Positions 1 to 12,700 of a DNA stretch of 64,000 nucleotides are shown here, in pieces. The notes under the pieces are model-generated. The model was not told the DNA's origin. It saw only the letters and a list, made by a program, of their open reading frames with translations, and ran no database searches. The position numbers were made by a program, and so were the translations under genes. Each line of letters begins with the position of its first letter. Position 1 is the first letter of the stretch. The stretch comes from Rugamonas sp. A1-17 (lineage in GTDB: Bacteria; Pseudomonadota; Gammaproteobacteria; Burkholderiales; Burkholderiaceae_D). Where the stretch lies: the NCBI GenBank assembly GCA_025548565.1, contig JAJLPB010000008.1, positions 248,001 to 312,000 of the forward strand, written 5' to 3'.

Positions 1-444
1 AACGGCCGTGGCCAGGGTGGTTTCGGTGGCGGCCAGGGCCGTCCAGGCGGCAATGGCCAGGGTCGTCCAGGTGGCGCCCAGGGCAGCGGCCGTCCAAGTG
101 GCAACGGCCAGGGCCGTCCGGCTGGTGGTGCGCAGACTTCGGGCCGTCCAGGTGGCCGTCCGCAAGGCATCGGCGGTTACGCCGGCGGCCGTCCGCTGGG
201 CGAAGGCCCGGCGCGTCCGCAAGGCCAGGGTCCGCGTCCGCAAGGGCAGGGCCGCGGCCAGGGTGGGCAAGGCCAGGGCGGGCAGGGCGGCGGCCAATCG
301 GCCAAGGGCCCGAGCCGTGGTCCGCGCCAGCCGGATCCGCTGCAGACCACTTTTGGTTTTGGCAATGCCAGCGCGCCGCGCCGCAACCAGCCGCCGCGCG
401 GTGGCGCCATCGACCATGGCATGCCGCGCCGCCGCAAGGGATAA
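1..444 (+). CDS. rluB: C-terminal tail of 23S rRNA pseudouridine synthase RluB (partial, 5' end outside window)
   Basis: The window opens inside this reading frame (frame 1), which ends at TAA 442-444. About 147 codons are visible. They are almost entirely low-complexity Gly/Gln/Arg/Pro repeats of the GQGRPGG type and close with [14 protein letters not shown] and a basic MPRRRKG end. The catalytic pseudouridine synthase domain is not in the window. The call rests on the QPDP-x-x-T-x-FG motif, which I recognise from the C-terminal tails of betaproteobacterial RluB proteins, and on the position directly before rimP. RluB modifies a uridine in 23S rRNA helix 80-90. The long basic RGG-like tail is presumably RNA-binding (inference). 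The alternative is another protein with an RGG-rich tail. Confidence 0.65.
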   Translation, partial: NGRGQGGFGGGQGRPGGNGQGRPGGAQGSGRPSGNGQGRPAGGAQTSGRPGGRPQGIGGYAGGRPLGEGPARPQGQGPRPQGQGRGQGGQGQGGQGGGQSAKGPSRGPRQPDPLQTTFGFGNASAPRRNQPPRGGAIDHGMPRRRKG

Positions 445-461
445 CCCCGCGTCCGGCGGCT

Positions 462-539
462 GTCATTCCCGCGAAAGCGGGAATCCATCGCGCATCGTGG
501 CTTGCGCAGCATGGGCTCCCGCGTTCGCGGGAGCGACGG
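462..539. repeat. dRS3-like paired inverted repeat, copy 1
   Basis: Two hairpins with CCCGCG..CGCGGG arms lie about 23 bases apart. The first (462-487) reads GTCATTCCCGCG then AAAG then CGGGAATCCA. The second (511-539) is a diverged reverse-oriented half. The core matches the ATTCCC-N8-GGGAAT form of the dispersed repeat dRS3 known from Neisseria. Five further copies lie in this window. Confidence 0.8.
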
Positions 540-609
540 TGGCCCGTATTTCCGGGGCTTGTGGCCTTTTATGAACTGTTGTAAGCCTGCTTTTCCGCGC
601 CGTGCGGCA

Positions 610-638
610 TTGCAGCGCAGTTCATATAAGGTTATAAT
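610..638 (+). promoter_or_regulatory. Promoter of the rimP-nusA-infB operon
   Basis: TTGCAG (610-615), a 17-base spacer and a perfect TATAAT (633-638). Transcription would start near 645 and read through about 155 bases of leader containing two hairpins. The same TTGCAG-17-TATAAT arrangement is seen at the tRNA-His gene. Confidence 0.6.
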
Positions 639-698
639 AACCAGCCTAGTAAAAGTTCTTCACGGGGTAGTCCCCTGAGAATGCTTTCATCTGGCTAG

Positions 699-2851
<2,153 letters not shown>

Positions 2852-2897
2852 TTTGAGTATCTTTATCATCTCCGCGACACATAGAAAAGAGGACTGA

Positions 2898-5771
2898 ATG
2901 GCGAGTAACAACGTAGCCCAATTTGCCACCGAACTGAAGATGCCTGCAGATTTGCTGCTGACGCAGCTGCGTTCTGCCGGCGTCGAAAAAAGTTCGACGT
3001 CAGATCCATTGTCGAAAGATGATAAGGATAAGCTGCTTGATCACTTGCGCCGTACCCACGGCGCATCGGCTGATACCGAAAAGAAGAAGATCACGCTGAC
3101 GCGCAAAGAAACCACTGAAATCAAGCAGGCCGACGCCAATGGCAAGGCCCGCACGATTCAGGTCGCTGTGAAGAAGGTGCGCACCTTCGTCCAGCGCGAC
3201 GAGCCGGTCGCCGCCGCGCCGGTGGCGCCTGCCGCCCCGGTGGTCGACGCCGCCGAGGTCGCACGCCGTGAAGAAGAAGCACGCAAGCAAGCGGAACTGA
3301 TCGCACGTCAGGAAGCGGAACTGCGCGAGAAGCAGGAACGCCTGGCCAAGCTGGAATCGGAGAAGGAAGCGCAGGCCAAAGCCACCGCCGCCGCCGAAGC
3401 CGCCGCCGCCAAGGAAGCCGACGCCGAAGCGAAGAAAGCCGCCGCCAAGGCCGCTGCCGCCGCGACCGCCAGCGCTGCCGGCGCCGCGCCAGCCGCGACC
3501 GACGCCGCTGCCGAGGAAAAGAAAAAAGCCGCTGCCGAAGAAGCCAAGAAGAAGGCTGCCGCCGCCGCCAAGGAAGCCGCCGACAAAGCGGCCGCCACCG
3601 AGCTGGCACGCAAGGCCGTGGCTGATGAAGTCGCCCAGATCAAGGCCATGATGAACGCGCCACGCCGCGCCATCAAAGCCCCTGAACCGGCGCCTGCGCC
3701 GGTCAAGGCCAAGGTTGCCGAAGGCACGCTGCACAAGCCAGCCACCGGCGCCGTCGCCAAACCGGGCGACAAGCCTGGCGACAAGAAGCCGGTCAGCGCG
3801 GACAAGAAGTCGATCAAGTCGGCCAATGTCTCGTCGACCTGGCAGGACGACGCCAAGAAACGCGGCGCTCCTGGCGGCACAGCCGGCAAGGGCCGTGGCG
3901 GCAACACCGGTTCGACCGGTGGCCGCGATGGCTGGCGCAGTGGTGGCAAGGGCGGCCGTCGTGGCGGCCATTCCGATGACCGCGAAACCAATTTCCAGGC
4001 GCCGACCGAAGCCGTCGTCAAAGACGTCTACGTGCCGGAGACCATCACCGTGGCCGAGCTGGCGCACAAGATGTCCGTCAAGGCATCCGAGGTCATCAAG
4101 CAGCTGATGAAGCTGGGCCAGATGTGCACCATCAACCAGGTGCTGGACCAGGAAACGGCCATGATTCTGGTCGAGGAAATGGGCCACAAAGCCTTCGCCG
4201 CCGAGATGGACGATCCGGAAGCGCTGCTGGCCGACCAGGGTGAGCACGCTCACTTTGAATCGGTGCCGCGCGCACCGGTGGTCACCGTCATGGGTCACGT
4301 CGACCACGGTAAGACCTCGCTGCTGGATTACATCCGCCGCGCCAAAGTGGCGTCGGGCGAAGCCGGCGGCATTACCCAGCACATCGGCGCGTACCACGTG
4401 GACACCCCACGCGGCACGATCACCTTCCTGGATACGCCGGGTCACGAGGCCTTCACCGCCATGCGTGCCCGCGGTGCGAAAGCAACCGACATCGTCATCC
4501 TGGTGGTGGCAGCCGACGACGGGGTGATGCCGCAAACGAAGGAAGCGATCGCCCACGCGAAAGCGGCCGGCGTGCCTCTGGTTGTCGCGATCAACAAGAT
4601 CGACAAACCGGGCGGCAACGTGGATCGCGTCACGCAGGAACTGGTGGCGGAACAAGTGGTGCCGGAAGAATACGGTGGCGAATCGCCATTCGTGCCGGTA
4701 TCGGCCAAGACCGGCGAGGGCATCGACGCCCTGCTGGAACAGGTGCTGCTGCAAGCCGAAGTGCTGGAACTGAAAGCCCCGATCGACGCGCCTGCGCGTG
4801 GTCTGGTGGTCGAAGGCCGTCTGGACAAGGGCAAGGGCCCGGTCGCGACCGTGCTGGTTCAGTCCGGTACGCTGAAGCGCGGCGACGTGATCCTGGCGGG
4901 TTCGTCCTTCGGCCGCGTTCGCGCGATGCTGGACGAAAACGGCAAGCCGATCAACGAAGCCGGCCCATCGATCCCGGTCGAAATCCAGGGCCTGACCGAA
5001 GTGCCGCAAGCCGGCGAGGAAGTCATGGTCATGGCGGATGAGCGTAAAGCCCGCGAAATCGGCCTGTTCCGTCAAGGTAAGTTCCGCGACGTGAAGCTGG
5101 CCAAGCAGCAAGCCGCGAAGCTGGAAAACATGTTCGACCAGATGGCAGAAGGCGAAGTGAAGAACCTGCCGCTGATCATCAAGACCGACGTGCAGGGTTC
5201 GCAGGAAGCGCTGGTTGGCTCGCTGCAGAAACTGTCGACCTCCGAAGTGCGCGTACAGGTTGTGCACGCAGCGGTGGGCGGCATCACCGAGTCGGACGTC
5301 AACCTGGCGGTGGCCTCGAAAGCGGTCATCATCGGCTTCAACGCCCGTGCCGACGCACAGGCGCGCAAGCTGGCCGAGTCGAACGGCGTGGACATCCGCT
5401 ACTACAACATCATTTACGATGCGATCGACGAGATCAAATCGGCGTTGTCGGGCATGCTGGCACCGGAGAAGCGCGAAACCGTTATCGGTCAGGTCGAGAT
5501 TCGCCAGGTCATCCTGGTCTCGAAAGTCGGCGCGGTCGCCGGTTGCCTGGTCACCGATGGCGTGGTCAAGCGTTCGTCCTCGGTACGCCTGCTGCGCAAC
5601 AACATCGTGGTGTGGACCGGCGAGATCGACTCGCTCAAACGCTTCAAGGACGACGCCAAGGAAGTACGCGCCGGCCTGGAGTGCGGCCTGTCGCTGAAGA
5701 ACTACAACGACATCCAGGTGGGCGACTCCCTGGAAGTGTTCGAAGTTCAGGAAATCGCTCGTACGCTGTAA
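2898..5771 (+). CDS. infB: Translation initiation factor IF-2
   Basis: 957 residues. IF-2 is the GTPase that recruits fMet-tRNA to the 30S subunit and promotes subunit joining. An IF2_N domain opens the protein ([16 protein letters not shown]). A long Ala/Lys/Glu-rich charged helix and Gly-rich linker run to about residue 370, followed by a second IF2_N-type domain ([21 protein letters not shown]). The G domain carries G1 GHVDHGKT at 466-473, G3 DTPGHEAF, G4 NKID and G5 SAKTGEG, followed by the beta-barrel and C-terminal fMet-tRNA-binding domains. The ribosome binding site is AGAGGA just before ATG 2898. The downstream gap to rbfA holds an 8-bp hairpin (GTGGACGG 5801-5808 with CCGTCCAC 5823-5830) that could be an mRNA processing or partial termination site. 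Confidence 0.97.
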   Translation: MASNNVAQFATELKMPADLLLTQLRSAGVEKSSTSDPLSKDDKDKLLDHLRRTHGASADTEKKKITLTRKETTEIKQADANGKARTIQVAVKKVRTFVQRDEPVAAAPVAPAAPVVDAAEVARREEEARKQAELIARQEAELREKQERLAKLESEKEAQAKATAAAEAAAAKEADAEAKKAAAKAAAAATASAAGAAPAATDAAAEEKKKAAAEEAKKKAAAAAKEAADKAAATELARKAVADEVAQIKAMMNAPRRAIKAPEPAPAPVKAKVAEGTLHKPATGAVAKPGDKPGDKKPVSADKKSIKSANVSSTWQDDAKKRGAPGGTAGKGRGGNTGSTGGRDGWRSGGKGGRRGGHSDDRETNFQAPTEAVVKDVYVPETITVAELAHKMSVKASEVIKQLMKLGQMCTINQVLDQETAMILVEEMGHKAFAAEMDDPEALLADQGEHAHFESVPRAPVVTVMGHVDHGKTSLLDYIRRAKVASGEAGGITQHIGAYHVDTPRGTITFLDTPGHEAFTAMRARGAKATDIVILVVAADDGVMPQTKEAIAHAKAAGVPLVVAINKIDKPGGNVDRVTQELVAEQVVPEEYGGESPFVPVSAKTGEGIDALLEQVLLQAEVLELKAPIDAPARGLVVEGRLDKGKGPVATVLVQSGTLKRGDVILAGSSFGRVRAMLDENGKPINEAGPSIPVEIQGLTEVPQAGEEVMVMADERKAREIGLFRQGKFRDVKLAKQQAAKLENMFDQMAEGEVKNLPLIIKTDVQGSQEALVGSLQKLSTSEVRVQVVHAAVGGITESDVNLAVASKAVIIGFNARADAQARKLAESNGVDIRYYNIIYDAIDEIKSALSGMLAPEKRETVIGQVEIRQVILVSKVGAVAGCLVTDGVVKRSSSVRLLRNNIVVWTGEIDSLKRFKDDAKEVRAGLECGLSLKNYNDIQVGDSLEVFEVQEIARTL

Positions 5772-5861
5772 TCAGTTGCGATTAGAGTAGTTTTAACCGG
5801 GTGGACGGGAGCATACTTGCTACCGTCCACTTGGCGTTTATGGAAAGCAGTACCGTATATC

Positions 5862-6263
5862 ATGGCTAAACACAGTAAAAACATACCCCAGCGCGGTCAG
5901 CGCGTGGCGGACCAGATCCAGCGCGACCTGTCCGAAATCATCGCCTTCGAACTGAAGGATCCGCGCGTCGGCATGATCACCATCACCGAAGTGCAGGTGA
6001 CCCCGGATTACGCGCACGCCAAGATCTTCTTCACCATGCTGAAAGACAGCAAGGAGCAGGTCAAGCAGACCGTCGACGGCCTCTCCGCCGCGGCCGGCTA
6101 CATGCGCGGCCAGCTGGGCAAGCGCCTGCACATCCACACGCTGCCGATGCTGCACTTCGTGCACGACACCTCGACCGCGCGCGGCATGGAACTGTCGGCG
6201 CTGATCGACCAGGCCAACAGCACCCGCTCGCTGGACGATGAAGAAGGCAAGGACGCGGAGTAA
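5862..6263 (+). CDS. rbfA: Ribosome-binding factor A
   Basis: 133 residues starting at ATG 5862 ([19 protein letters not shown]). An earlier in-frame start at 5817 would add 15 residues that do not fit the family. RbfA binds 16S rRNA during 30S maturation and cold adaptation. Visible family signatures are [14 protein letters not shown] at the N-terminus, [19 protein letters not shown], and the KH-type fold ending in [20 protein letters not shown]. The gene lies between infB and truB as in the standard nusA operon. Confidence 0.95.
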   Translation: MAKHSKNIPQRGQRVADQIQRDLSEIIAFELKDPRVGMITITEVQVTPDYAHAKIFFTMLKDSKEQVKQTVDGLSAAAGYMRGQLGKRLHIHTLPMLHFVHDTSTARGMELSALIDQANSTRSLDDEEGKDAE

Positions 6264-6273
6264 GCCAGCGTTC

Positions 6274-6336
6274 TATGGATTCCCGCGTTCGCGGGAATGA
6301 CGCCGCCCGTCGTTCCCGCGCAGGCGGGAACCCATA
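6274..6336. repeat. dRS3-like paired inverted repeat, copy 2
   Basis: The two repeat halves fill almost the entire rbfA-truB gap. The first reads TATGGATTCCCGCG-TT-CGCGGGAATGACG and the second GTTCCCGCGCAGGCGGGAAC. The second half reads in frame into truB as VPAQAGTH, which produces a spurious N-terminal extension if truB is started at 6297. Confidence 0.85.
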
Positions 6337-6353
6337 CTGAGCATCCCATACCT

Positions 6354-7289
6354 ATGAAGCAAAACCATCCTAAAAAAGTCCGCGACCTGGTCGACGGCGT
6401 GCTGCTGCTCGACAAGCCGGTCGGCTACTCCAGCAACGATGCACTGATCAAGGCCAAGCGCGTGCTCAACGCCAAGAAGGCCGGCCATACCGGCACGCTC
6501 GATCCGTTCGCCACCGGCCTGCTGCCGCTGTGCTTTGGCGAGGCCACCAAGTTCTCGCAGGACTTGCTGGAAGCCGACAAGACCTACGAGACCACGGTCC
6601 ACCTGGGCCAGACCACCGACACCGGCGACACCGAGGGCGAAGTCATCGAGACCCGCGAGGTCAACGTCACGCTGGAGCAGATCCACGCCGTGCTGGAAAA
6701 ATTCCGCGGCCCGATCGCGCAAGTGCCGCCGATGTATTCGGCGCTGAAGCGCGACGGCAAGCCGCTGTACGAATACGCGCGCGCCGGCATCACGCTGGAG
6801 CGCGAGGCGCGCAACGTCGTCATCCACAAGCTGGAGCTGGTGTCCTACGAGGCGCCGATGCTCAAGCTGGTGGTCACGTGCAGCAAGGGCACCTACATCC
6901 GCGTGCTGGGCCAGGACATCGGCGAAGCGCTCGGCTGCGGCGCCCACCTGAACGCGCTGCGCCGCACGCAAGTCGGCCCGCTGACCATGGAAGGCATGCT
7001 GACGCTGGAACAGCTGAGCGCGCATCCAGCGCCGCTCAGCCTGCTCGCGCCGGTCGACGCCTTGCTGTCCAGCTTTCCGGCCGTGCACCTGAACGCCGAG
7101 CTGGCCAAGCGCTTCCTCAACGGCCAGCGTCTGGCGCTGGGCAAGGAGCCCGCGAATGTGGCAAACCCGGTGCCGGCCGAAGAGGGCAGGGTCCGTGTCT
7201 ACCTGGACGACAAGCTGCTCGGCACCGCCCAATTGGGCGAGTACAGCATCCTCGCGCCGGAGCGCCTGATCGCCTTTGTCCAACCTTAA
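6354..7289 (+). CDS. truB: tRNA pseudouridine(55) synthase TruB
   Basis: 311 residues from ATG 6354 ([16 protein letters not shown]). TruB makes pseudouridine 55 in the T-arm of tRNAs. The N-terminal half has [17 protein letters not shown] and the catalytic block [19 protein letters not shown] with the active-site Asp, followed by [29 protein letters not shown] and [12 protein letters not shown]-terminal PUA-like domain ends the protein. I reject the upstream start at 6297 because the added residues are translated dRS3-like repeat. No strong ribosome binding site is visible before 6354. The repeat inserted just upstream may alter coupling with rbfA. Confidence 0.95.
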   Translation: MKQNHPKKVRDLVDGVLLLDKPVGYSSNDALIKAKRVLNAKKAGHTGTLDPFATGLLPLCFGEATKFSQDLLEADKTYETTVHLGQTTDTGDTEGEVIETREVNVTLEQIHAVLEKFRGPIAQVPPMYSALKRDGKPLYEYARAGITLEREARNVVIHKLELVSYEAPMLKLVVTCSKGTYIRVLGQDIGEALGCGAHLNALRRTQVGPLTMEGMLTLEQLSAHPAPLSLLAPVDALLSSFPAVHLNAELAKRFLNGQRLALGKEPANVANPVPAEEGRVRVYLDDKLLGTAQLGEYSILAPERLIAFVQP

Positions 7290-7349
7290 GCCCCAATAAA
7301 GCAACTCTTTGAAAATATTCAGGATTTCAGAGAGAGTTGCACCGCAACA

Positions 7350-7358
7350 TGCTATACT
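7350..7358 (+). promoter_or_regulatory. Extended -10 promoter before typA
   Basis: TGC followed by TATACT (7353-7358) forms an extended -10 element. No convincing -35 box is seen at standard spacing. The start of transcription would be near 7365, leaving a leader of about 65 bases before ATG 7431. Confidence 0.45.
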
Positions 7359-7430
7359 ACGCGGTTCCAGAAATTGGCCACTCCCGTACGTCACGTACGC
7401 ACCCGCAGTTTTTCAGCAAATATAACGACC

Positions 7431-9263
7431 ATGTCTACTACAAAACGCGCAATTCGTAATATCGCCATCATCGCCCACGTTGACCACGGTAAAACTACCC
7501 TGGTGGATCAACTGCTGCGTCAGTCCGGCACCTTCCGTGAAAACCAAGCGGTCGACACCCGTGTCATGGACTCGAACGACCTCGAAAAGGAGCGCGGCAT
7601 TACGATTCTGTCGAAGAACTGCGCTGTTGAGTACGAAGGCACCCACATCAACATCGTCGACACCCCAGGCCACGCCGACTTCGGCGGCGAAGTCGAGCGC
7701 GTGCTGTCGATGGTGGATTCGGTTCTGCTGCTGGTCGATGCCCAGGAAGGCCCGATGCCACAGACCCGCTTCGTGACCCGCAAGGCACTGGCGCTGGGCC
7801 TGAAGCCTATCGTCGTCGTGAACAAGGTCGACCGTCCTGGCGCGCGCGCCGACTGGGCGATCAACCAGACCTTCGAACTGTTCGACAAGCTGGGCGCGAC
7901 CGACGAGCAGCTGGACTTCCCTATCGTCTACGCCTCGGGCCTGAACGGCTACGCCGGCCTGACCGAAGACGTGCGCTCGGGCGACATGAAGCCGCTGTTC
8001 GACGCCATCCTGGAACACGTGCCTGTCCGTGACGACAATCCGGACGGTCCGCTGCAGATGCAAATCACCTCGCTGGACTACTCGTCCTACGTCGGCAAGA
8101 TCGGCATTGGCCGTATCAACCGCGGCCGTGTGAAAACCGGCCAGGACGTCATCGTCCTGAACGGTCCCGGCTCGACCCCGATCAAGGGCCGCATCAACCA
8201 GGTGCTGAACTTCAAGGGCCTGGAGCGCGTGCTGGTGGACGACGCCGTCGCCGGCGACATCGTGCTGATCAACGGTATCGAAGAAATCGGCATCGGCTCG
8301 ACCGTGTGCGCACCGGACACCCCGGAAGCGCTGCCGATGCTGACCGTCGACGAGCCTACCCTGACCATGAACTTCATGGTCAACAACTCGCCGCTGGCCG
8401 GCCGCGAAGGCAAGTTCGTGACCTCGCGCCAGCTGCGCGACCGTCTGGACAAGGAACTGAAAGCCAACGTGGCACTGCGCGTCGCCCCAACCGACGACGA
8501 CACCACGTTCGAAGTGTCGGGCCGCGGCGAGCTGCACCTGACCATCCTGATCGAAAACATGCGTCGCGAAGGCTTCGAGCTGGCCGTGTCGCGTCCACGC
8601 GTGGTGTTCAAGATGGTCGATGGCGTGCGCCACGAGCCGTTCGAGCAACTGTCGGTTGACGTTGAAGAAGCCAACCAGGGCGGCGTGATGGAAGAACTGG
8701 GCCGCCGTCGTGGCGACCTGCAGAACATGGAATCGGACGGCAAAGGCCGTGTGCGCCTGGAATATCGCATTCCTGCGCGTGGCCTGATCGGTTTCCAGGG
8801 CGAATTCATGACCCTGACCCGCGGCACCGGCCTGATGAGCCACGTGTTCGACGCCTACGGTCCTGTCGACAACTCCAAGGGTGAACTGGGCGGCCGCCGC
8901 AACGGCGTGCTGATCTCGCAGGACGACGGCGCCGCCGTGGCCTACGCCATCTGGAAACTGCAGGATCGCGGCCGCATGTTCGTGGTCCACAACGACCCCG
9001 TGTACGAAGGCATGATCATCGGCATCCACTCGCGCGACAACGACCTGGTCGTCAACCCGATCAAGGGCAAACAGCTGACCAACGTGCGCTCGTCGGGTAC
9101 CGACGAAGCCGTGCGCCTGGTGCCGCCTATCCAGATGTCGCTGGAATACGCCGTGGAATTCATCGACGACGACGAACTGGTGGAAATCACCCCGAAATCG
9201 ATCCGTCTGCGCAAGCGTTTCCTGAAGGAACACGAGCGTAAGAAGGCATCGCGCGAAGCGTAA
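7431..9263 (+). CDS. typA: Ribosome-associated GTPase TypA/BipA
   Basis: 610 residues from ATG 7431 ([20 protein letters not shown]). This translational GTPase of the EF-G/LepA class acts in 50S assembly and in stress and low-temperature growth. G1 is AHVDHGKT near residues 14-21, followed by the effector-loop ERGITI, G3 [14 protein letters not shown] and G4 [12 protein letters not shown]. After the EF-G-like domains comes the BipA-specific C-terminal domain with [16 protein letters not shown] and [11 protein letters not shown]. An upstream in-frame start at 7374 would add 19 residues unlike the family. It is followed immediately by an intrinsic terminator, so it forms its own unit. Confidence 0.96.
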   Translation: MSTTKRAIRNIAIIAHVDHGKTTLVDQLLRQSGTFRENQAVDTRVMDSNDLEKERGITILSKNCAVEYEGTHINIVDTPGHADFGGEVERVLSMVDSVLLLVDAQEGPMPQTRFVTRKALALGLKPIVVVNKVDRPGARADWAINQTFELFDKLGATDEQLDFPIVYASGLNGYAGLTEDVRSGDMKPLFDAILEHVPVRDDNPDGPLQMQITSLDYSSYVGKIGIGRINRGRVKTGQDVIVLNGPGSTPIKGRINQVLNFKGLERVLVDDAVAGDIVLINGIEEIGIGSTVCAPDTPEALPMLTVDEPTLTMNFMVNNSPLAGREGKFVTSRQLRDRLDKELKANVALRVAPTDDDTTFEVSGRGELHLTILIENMRREGFELAVSRPRVVFKMVDGVRHEPFEQLSVDVEEANQGGVMEELGRRRGDLQNMESDGKGRVRLEYRIPARGLIGFQGEFMTLTRGTGLMSHVFDAYGPVDNSKGELGGRRNGVLISQDDGAAVAYAIWKLQDRGRMFVVHNDPVYEGMIIGIHSRDNDLVVNPIKGKQLTNVRSSGTDEAVRLVPPIQMSLEYAVEFIDDDELVEITPKSIRLRKRFLKEHERKKASREA

Positions 9264-9287
9264 TTCCGCTTCAAAGCAGCTTCCGGC

Positions 9288-9323
9288 AAAAAAGCCGTCC
9301 AGTGCAAACTGGGCGGCTTTTTT
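9288..9323 (+). terminator. Intrinsic terminator after typA
   Basis: GCCGTCCAGT (9294-9303), a four-base loop and ACTGGGCGGC, preceded by A6 and followed by T7. The flanking A and T runs make it potentially bidirectional. Confidence 0.85.
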
Positions 9324-9544
9324 GTCTTTCCGGCGCCGCGTTGGCAGCTTGCCCGTAAACGCGAAATTCGGCGTTATACGACTTTTGCATTTCTTTATTC
9401 TGCAACTAAATTTAAAAACTTAATATAGTTTCGCAAAATGCGGGATTTACTTGCACCGCCATATTCAATTTTGCACCAAAATGGTGCGATACATTCTGAT
9501 GTAAAAATAAACGTTGTTTTGTTGATGAAATTTAGAATGCGCAA

Positions 9545-9574
9545 TTGACACTTTTTTATGCCGCGTGGTTTTAT
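9545..9574 (+). promoter_or_regulatory. Candidate promoter of the TonB-dependent receptor gene
   Basis: Perfect TTGACA -35 (9545-9550), 18-base spacer, TTTTAT -10 (4 of 6 matches). Transcription from here would give a leader of about 170 bases containing the 9672-9724 hairpin. Confidence 0.4.
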
Positions 9575-9671
9575 CGATGCTTGAGTTTGCCTTGCGTGCC
9601 GCAAGCAAGCTTCAACGGGATCGCCGGACAGGCGGTTCCGTGACTGGAAAAAGTTGGGGCAAATATAAAAC

Positions 9672-9727
9672 AAGCTGGTGGCGGTCGGACGTGTTTACCC
9701 ACGTACCGGCCGCCAACCAAGCTTTTT
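9672..9727 (+). promoter_or_regulatory. Long leader hairpin followed by T5, 26 bases before the receptor start codon
   Basis: The 5' arm 9672-9693 pairs with 9700-9724 around the loop TTTACC (9694-9699). It forms 22 base pairs, interrupted only by three single bulged A residues (9705, 9716, 9720). The final arm runs into TTTTT at 9723-9727. The form is that of an attenuator/terminator or a strong mRNA-stabilising structure. No function can be read from sequence alone. Confidence 0.6.
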
Positions 9728-9753
9728 CTACAATCGGAAATCGGGAAAATCAC

Positions 9754-12700
9754 ATGTTAAGAAAAACAGTCATTGCTCGTGCGTTAACCATCGCATTTGG
9801 CACGGCGGCCGTTATGGCCGGTGTTGTTCAGCCGGCCATGGCGCAGTCGAATGCCTCCGGTATTATCTTCGGTACGGTCGAGTCGCCTGCTGGCACCTCC
9901 ATCACGATGGTCAACACCGAGACCGGCCTGAAGCGCAGCATCAGCGCCGACGCCAGCGGCCGCTATTCGGCCACCAACATTCCGGCCGGCCACTATCGGG
10001 TCGAGCTGGTGCGCGAAGGCAAAGTGGCACAGACCACTGAAGTCGACGTGCTGGCAGGCCAGGGGACCAACGCCTCGTTCAGCGCCGCCGTGCAGTCGGT
10101 GCAGGTGACCGGGCGCCGCAACCGCATCGACGTCTCCAACACCAACAACGGCGCCGTGTTCACCGCCAAGGATCTGGCCAAGCTGCCGGTCCAGCAGACC
10201 CTGAACTCGATCGTGCTGCTGGCGCCTAACACCACCAAGGGCGACTCGGCCTACGGCAACACCGCTTCGTTCGGCGGCAGCGGCCAGTCGGAGAATGCGT
10301 TCTACCTGAACGGCTTCCCGATCACCAACTCGCTGTCGCAGCTGGGCGCGATGGAACTGCCATTCGGCGCCATCCAGCAAGCCTCGGTGATGACCGGCGG
10401 CTTCGGCGCGGAATACGGCCGTTCCATCGGCGGCGTGCTGAGCGTGACGTCGAAGAGCGGCACCAACACCTGGGAAGCCGGCGCCACCTACAGCGTCCAG
10501 CCCAACAGCCTGCGCGCCCATCGCCAGAACGTGTACTACCCGGTCACCGGCGACAAGAACAACGTCTCCACCGATGGCAAGCTGGACAATCGTTACGATA
10601 CCCGCAGCATTACCTCGCACCAGTACGGCGCCTACGTCGGCGGCCCGATCATCAAGGACAAGCTGTTCATGTTCCTGGCGGGCGACCAGACCATCACCAA
10701 GGATTCGTACATCGGCGTCACCTCGGTCGAGAACCTGACCACCATCGGCCAGCGAGGCTTCAACTCCAACCGCACGTGGGACAACCGCTGGTTGGGCAAG
10801 CTGGACTGGAACATCACCGATGACCATCGCCTGGAGTTCACCAGCGCCGGCAACAACAACAACACCCGCTACCAGAAATACGGCTTCGCGCTGAACCCGA
10901 ACAATCCGAACGCCGCAGCGATGCTGGATGGTACCCCGACCAGCAATTTGTACAGCTCGGTCACCGGCAAAAACCTGGGCCCCACCGACCCGGCTTATTC
11001 GACTCAAACGCCGGGCGCCGTGCTGAACATGCTGAAGTACACCGGCCAGATCACCGACGACCTGACCATCAACGGCCTGTACGGCAAGATGAAAACCGAT
11101 CGTGGCACCAGCTACGAAATCGGCGGCGCGTACGTCGGCGGCACGGCCGGCCTGCCTCCGAGCATCGGTACCACGTCGGCTGCCAACCAATGGTCGCATG
11201 ATGGAAAACCGGTCATCGACTCCAGCCTGTATCGCAACTACAACGTGTTCAACGGCAGCCGCGCTGGTCCTGGCTCGGATGAAGTGAAGTCCGGCCGTCT
11301 GGATCTCGAGTACAAAATCGGCACCCACCTGCTGCGCGCCGGTATCGACTCGAGCAAGATGGAAACCAAGGGCGCGGGTTATTCGACCAGCGGCGGCTCC
11401 TCGTGGACCTACCGCTTCGTCGGTATCGGCAAAGCCAACACGCCGGTGCCGCTGTCGGGTTCCCGTCCCGGCGTGGTCGCCAACTTCGGTGGTTCCGGCG
11501 TGGATGGCTACTATGCCCGCCAGAGCATCTTCAGCTCGATCACCGATGCCTCGGCCACCCAGTCCGCCCAGTACCTCGAGGACAAATGGCAAGTCACGCC
11601 GAAGCTGCTGGTCACCGCCGGTATTCGTAGCGACGCCTACAGCAACTCGAACGGCGACGGCGAGAAGTTCATCGACATGAAGAACGAAATCGCGCCGCGT
11701 CTGGCCGCCTCGTGGGACGTGAACGGCGACGCCTCGCTGAAGATCTACGGTAGCGCCGGCCGTTACTTCCTGCAATTGCCGACCGGCGTTGCCGCCCGTG
11801 CCGCCAGCCGCTCGACCCTGACCACCCAGGACTTCACCTACACCGGCATCAGCTCAACCACCGGCGCACCGCTGGGCCTGAATCCTATCAACGTGCCGGT
11901 TTCGGTGGACGGCGAATACGGTACGCTGAAGAACCCGCGTGCAGTGGTTGCCGCCGATCTGAAGCCGAACTATCAGGATGAAATTACCCTGGGCTTCGAG
12001 AAGGCCTACAGCCCTGACCTGAACTTCGGCGTCAAGGCAACCTATCGCAAACTGGGCGCCGGTATCGACGACAGCTGCGACACCCGTCCGTTGTATGCCT
12101 TTGCGCTGGCCCACGGCATTGAAGTCCACGGCACCCAGTTCATGAACTGCTTCATCTACAATCCGGGCAAGGACGTGACGGTGTGGGTTGATGGCCACGA
12201 TGTGAACGGCAACCCGCTCGTGACCGGCAAGGGCCAGTTGGCGCACTTCACGGCGGCCGAGATTGGCGAGCCGGAAGCGGAGCGCACCTACGCCGCGCTG
12301 GACTTCTTCCTGGAGCATCCGCTGCGCAATGGCTGGTACGGCAAGGTGTTCTACACGCTGTCGCGTAGCCGCGGCAACATGGAAGGCCAGACCCGTTCCG
12401 ACACCGGCCAGAAGGACGTCGGCACCTCGGCAGCGTGGGACTTCCCAGAGTTCGCTCCGGGTAACAACGGCCTGCTGCCTAACGACCGCAAGCACCAGCT
12501 GAAGGCCTATGGCTTCTACCAGGTCACGCCTGAGTGGTCGGTCGGCGGCAACCTGCTGATCCAGTCCGGTCGTCCGGTCGTCTGCCTGGGTACCAACGAT
12601 GCCGCGGACCAGGGCACCGATCCCGCCTACCCGAACGGCATCGCCTACGGTGGTCCTGGCTACGGCGCCGAGTACTTCAACTGCGGCGGCATTCCACGGC

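Larger units (their letters stand above)
9324..9753 (+). other. AT-richer intergenic region and leader of the TonB-dependent receptor
   Basis: About 430 bases without a supported gene. A possible promoter is TTGACA (9545-9550), an 18-base spacer and TTTTAT (9569-9574). An operator-like GCACC-AAAAT-GGTGC inverted repeat lies near 9473-9488. The last 85 bases hold a long hairpin described separately. Open frames here lack coding character. Confidence 0.45.

Noticed and set aside
8-574. Plus-strand frame across the rluB tail and the first repeat
   Set aside because: It is a frame-shifted reading of the RluB Gly/Arg-rich tail and continues into the intergenic repeat.
6297-6353. Upstream truB start giving an extra 19 residues
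   Set aside because: The added residues (VPAQAGTH) are translated dRS3-like repeat and are absent from the TruB family.
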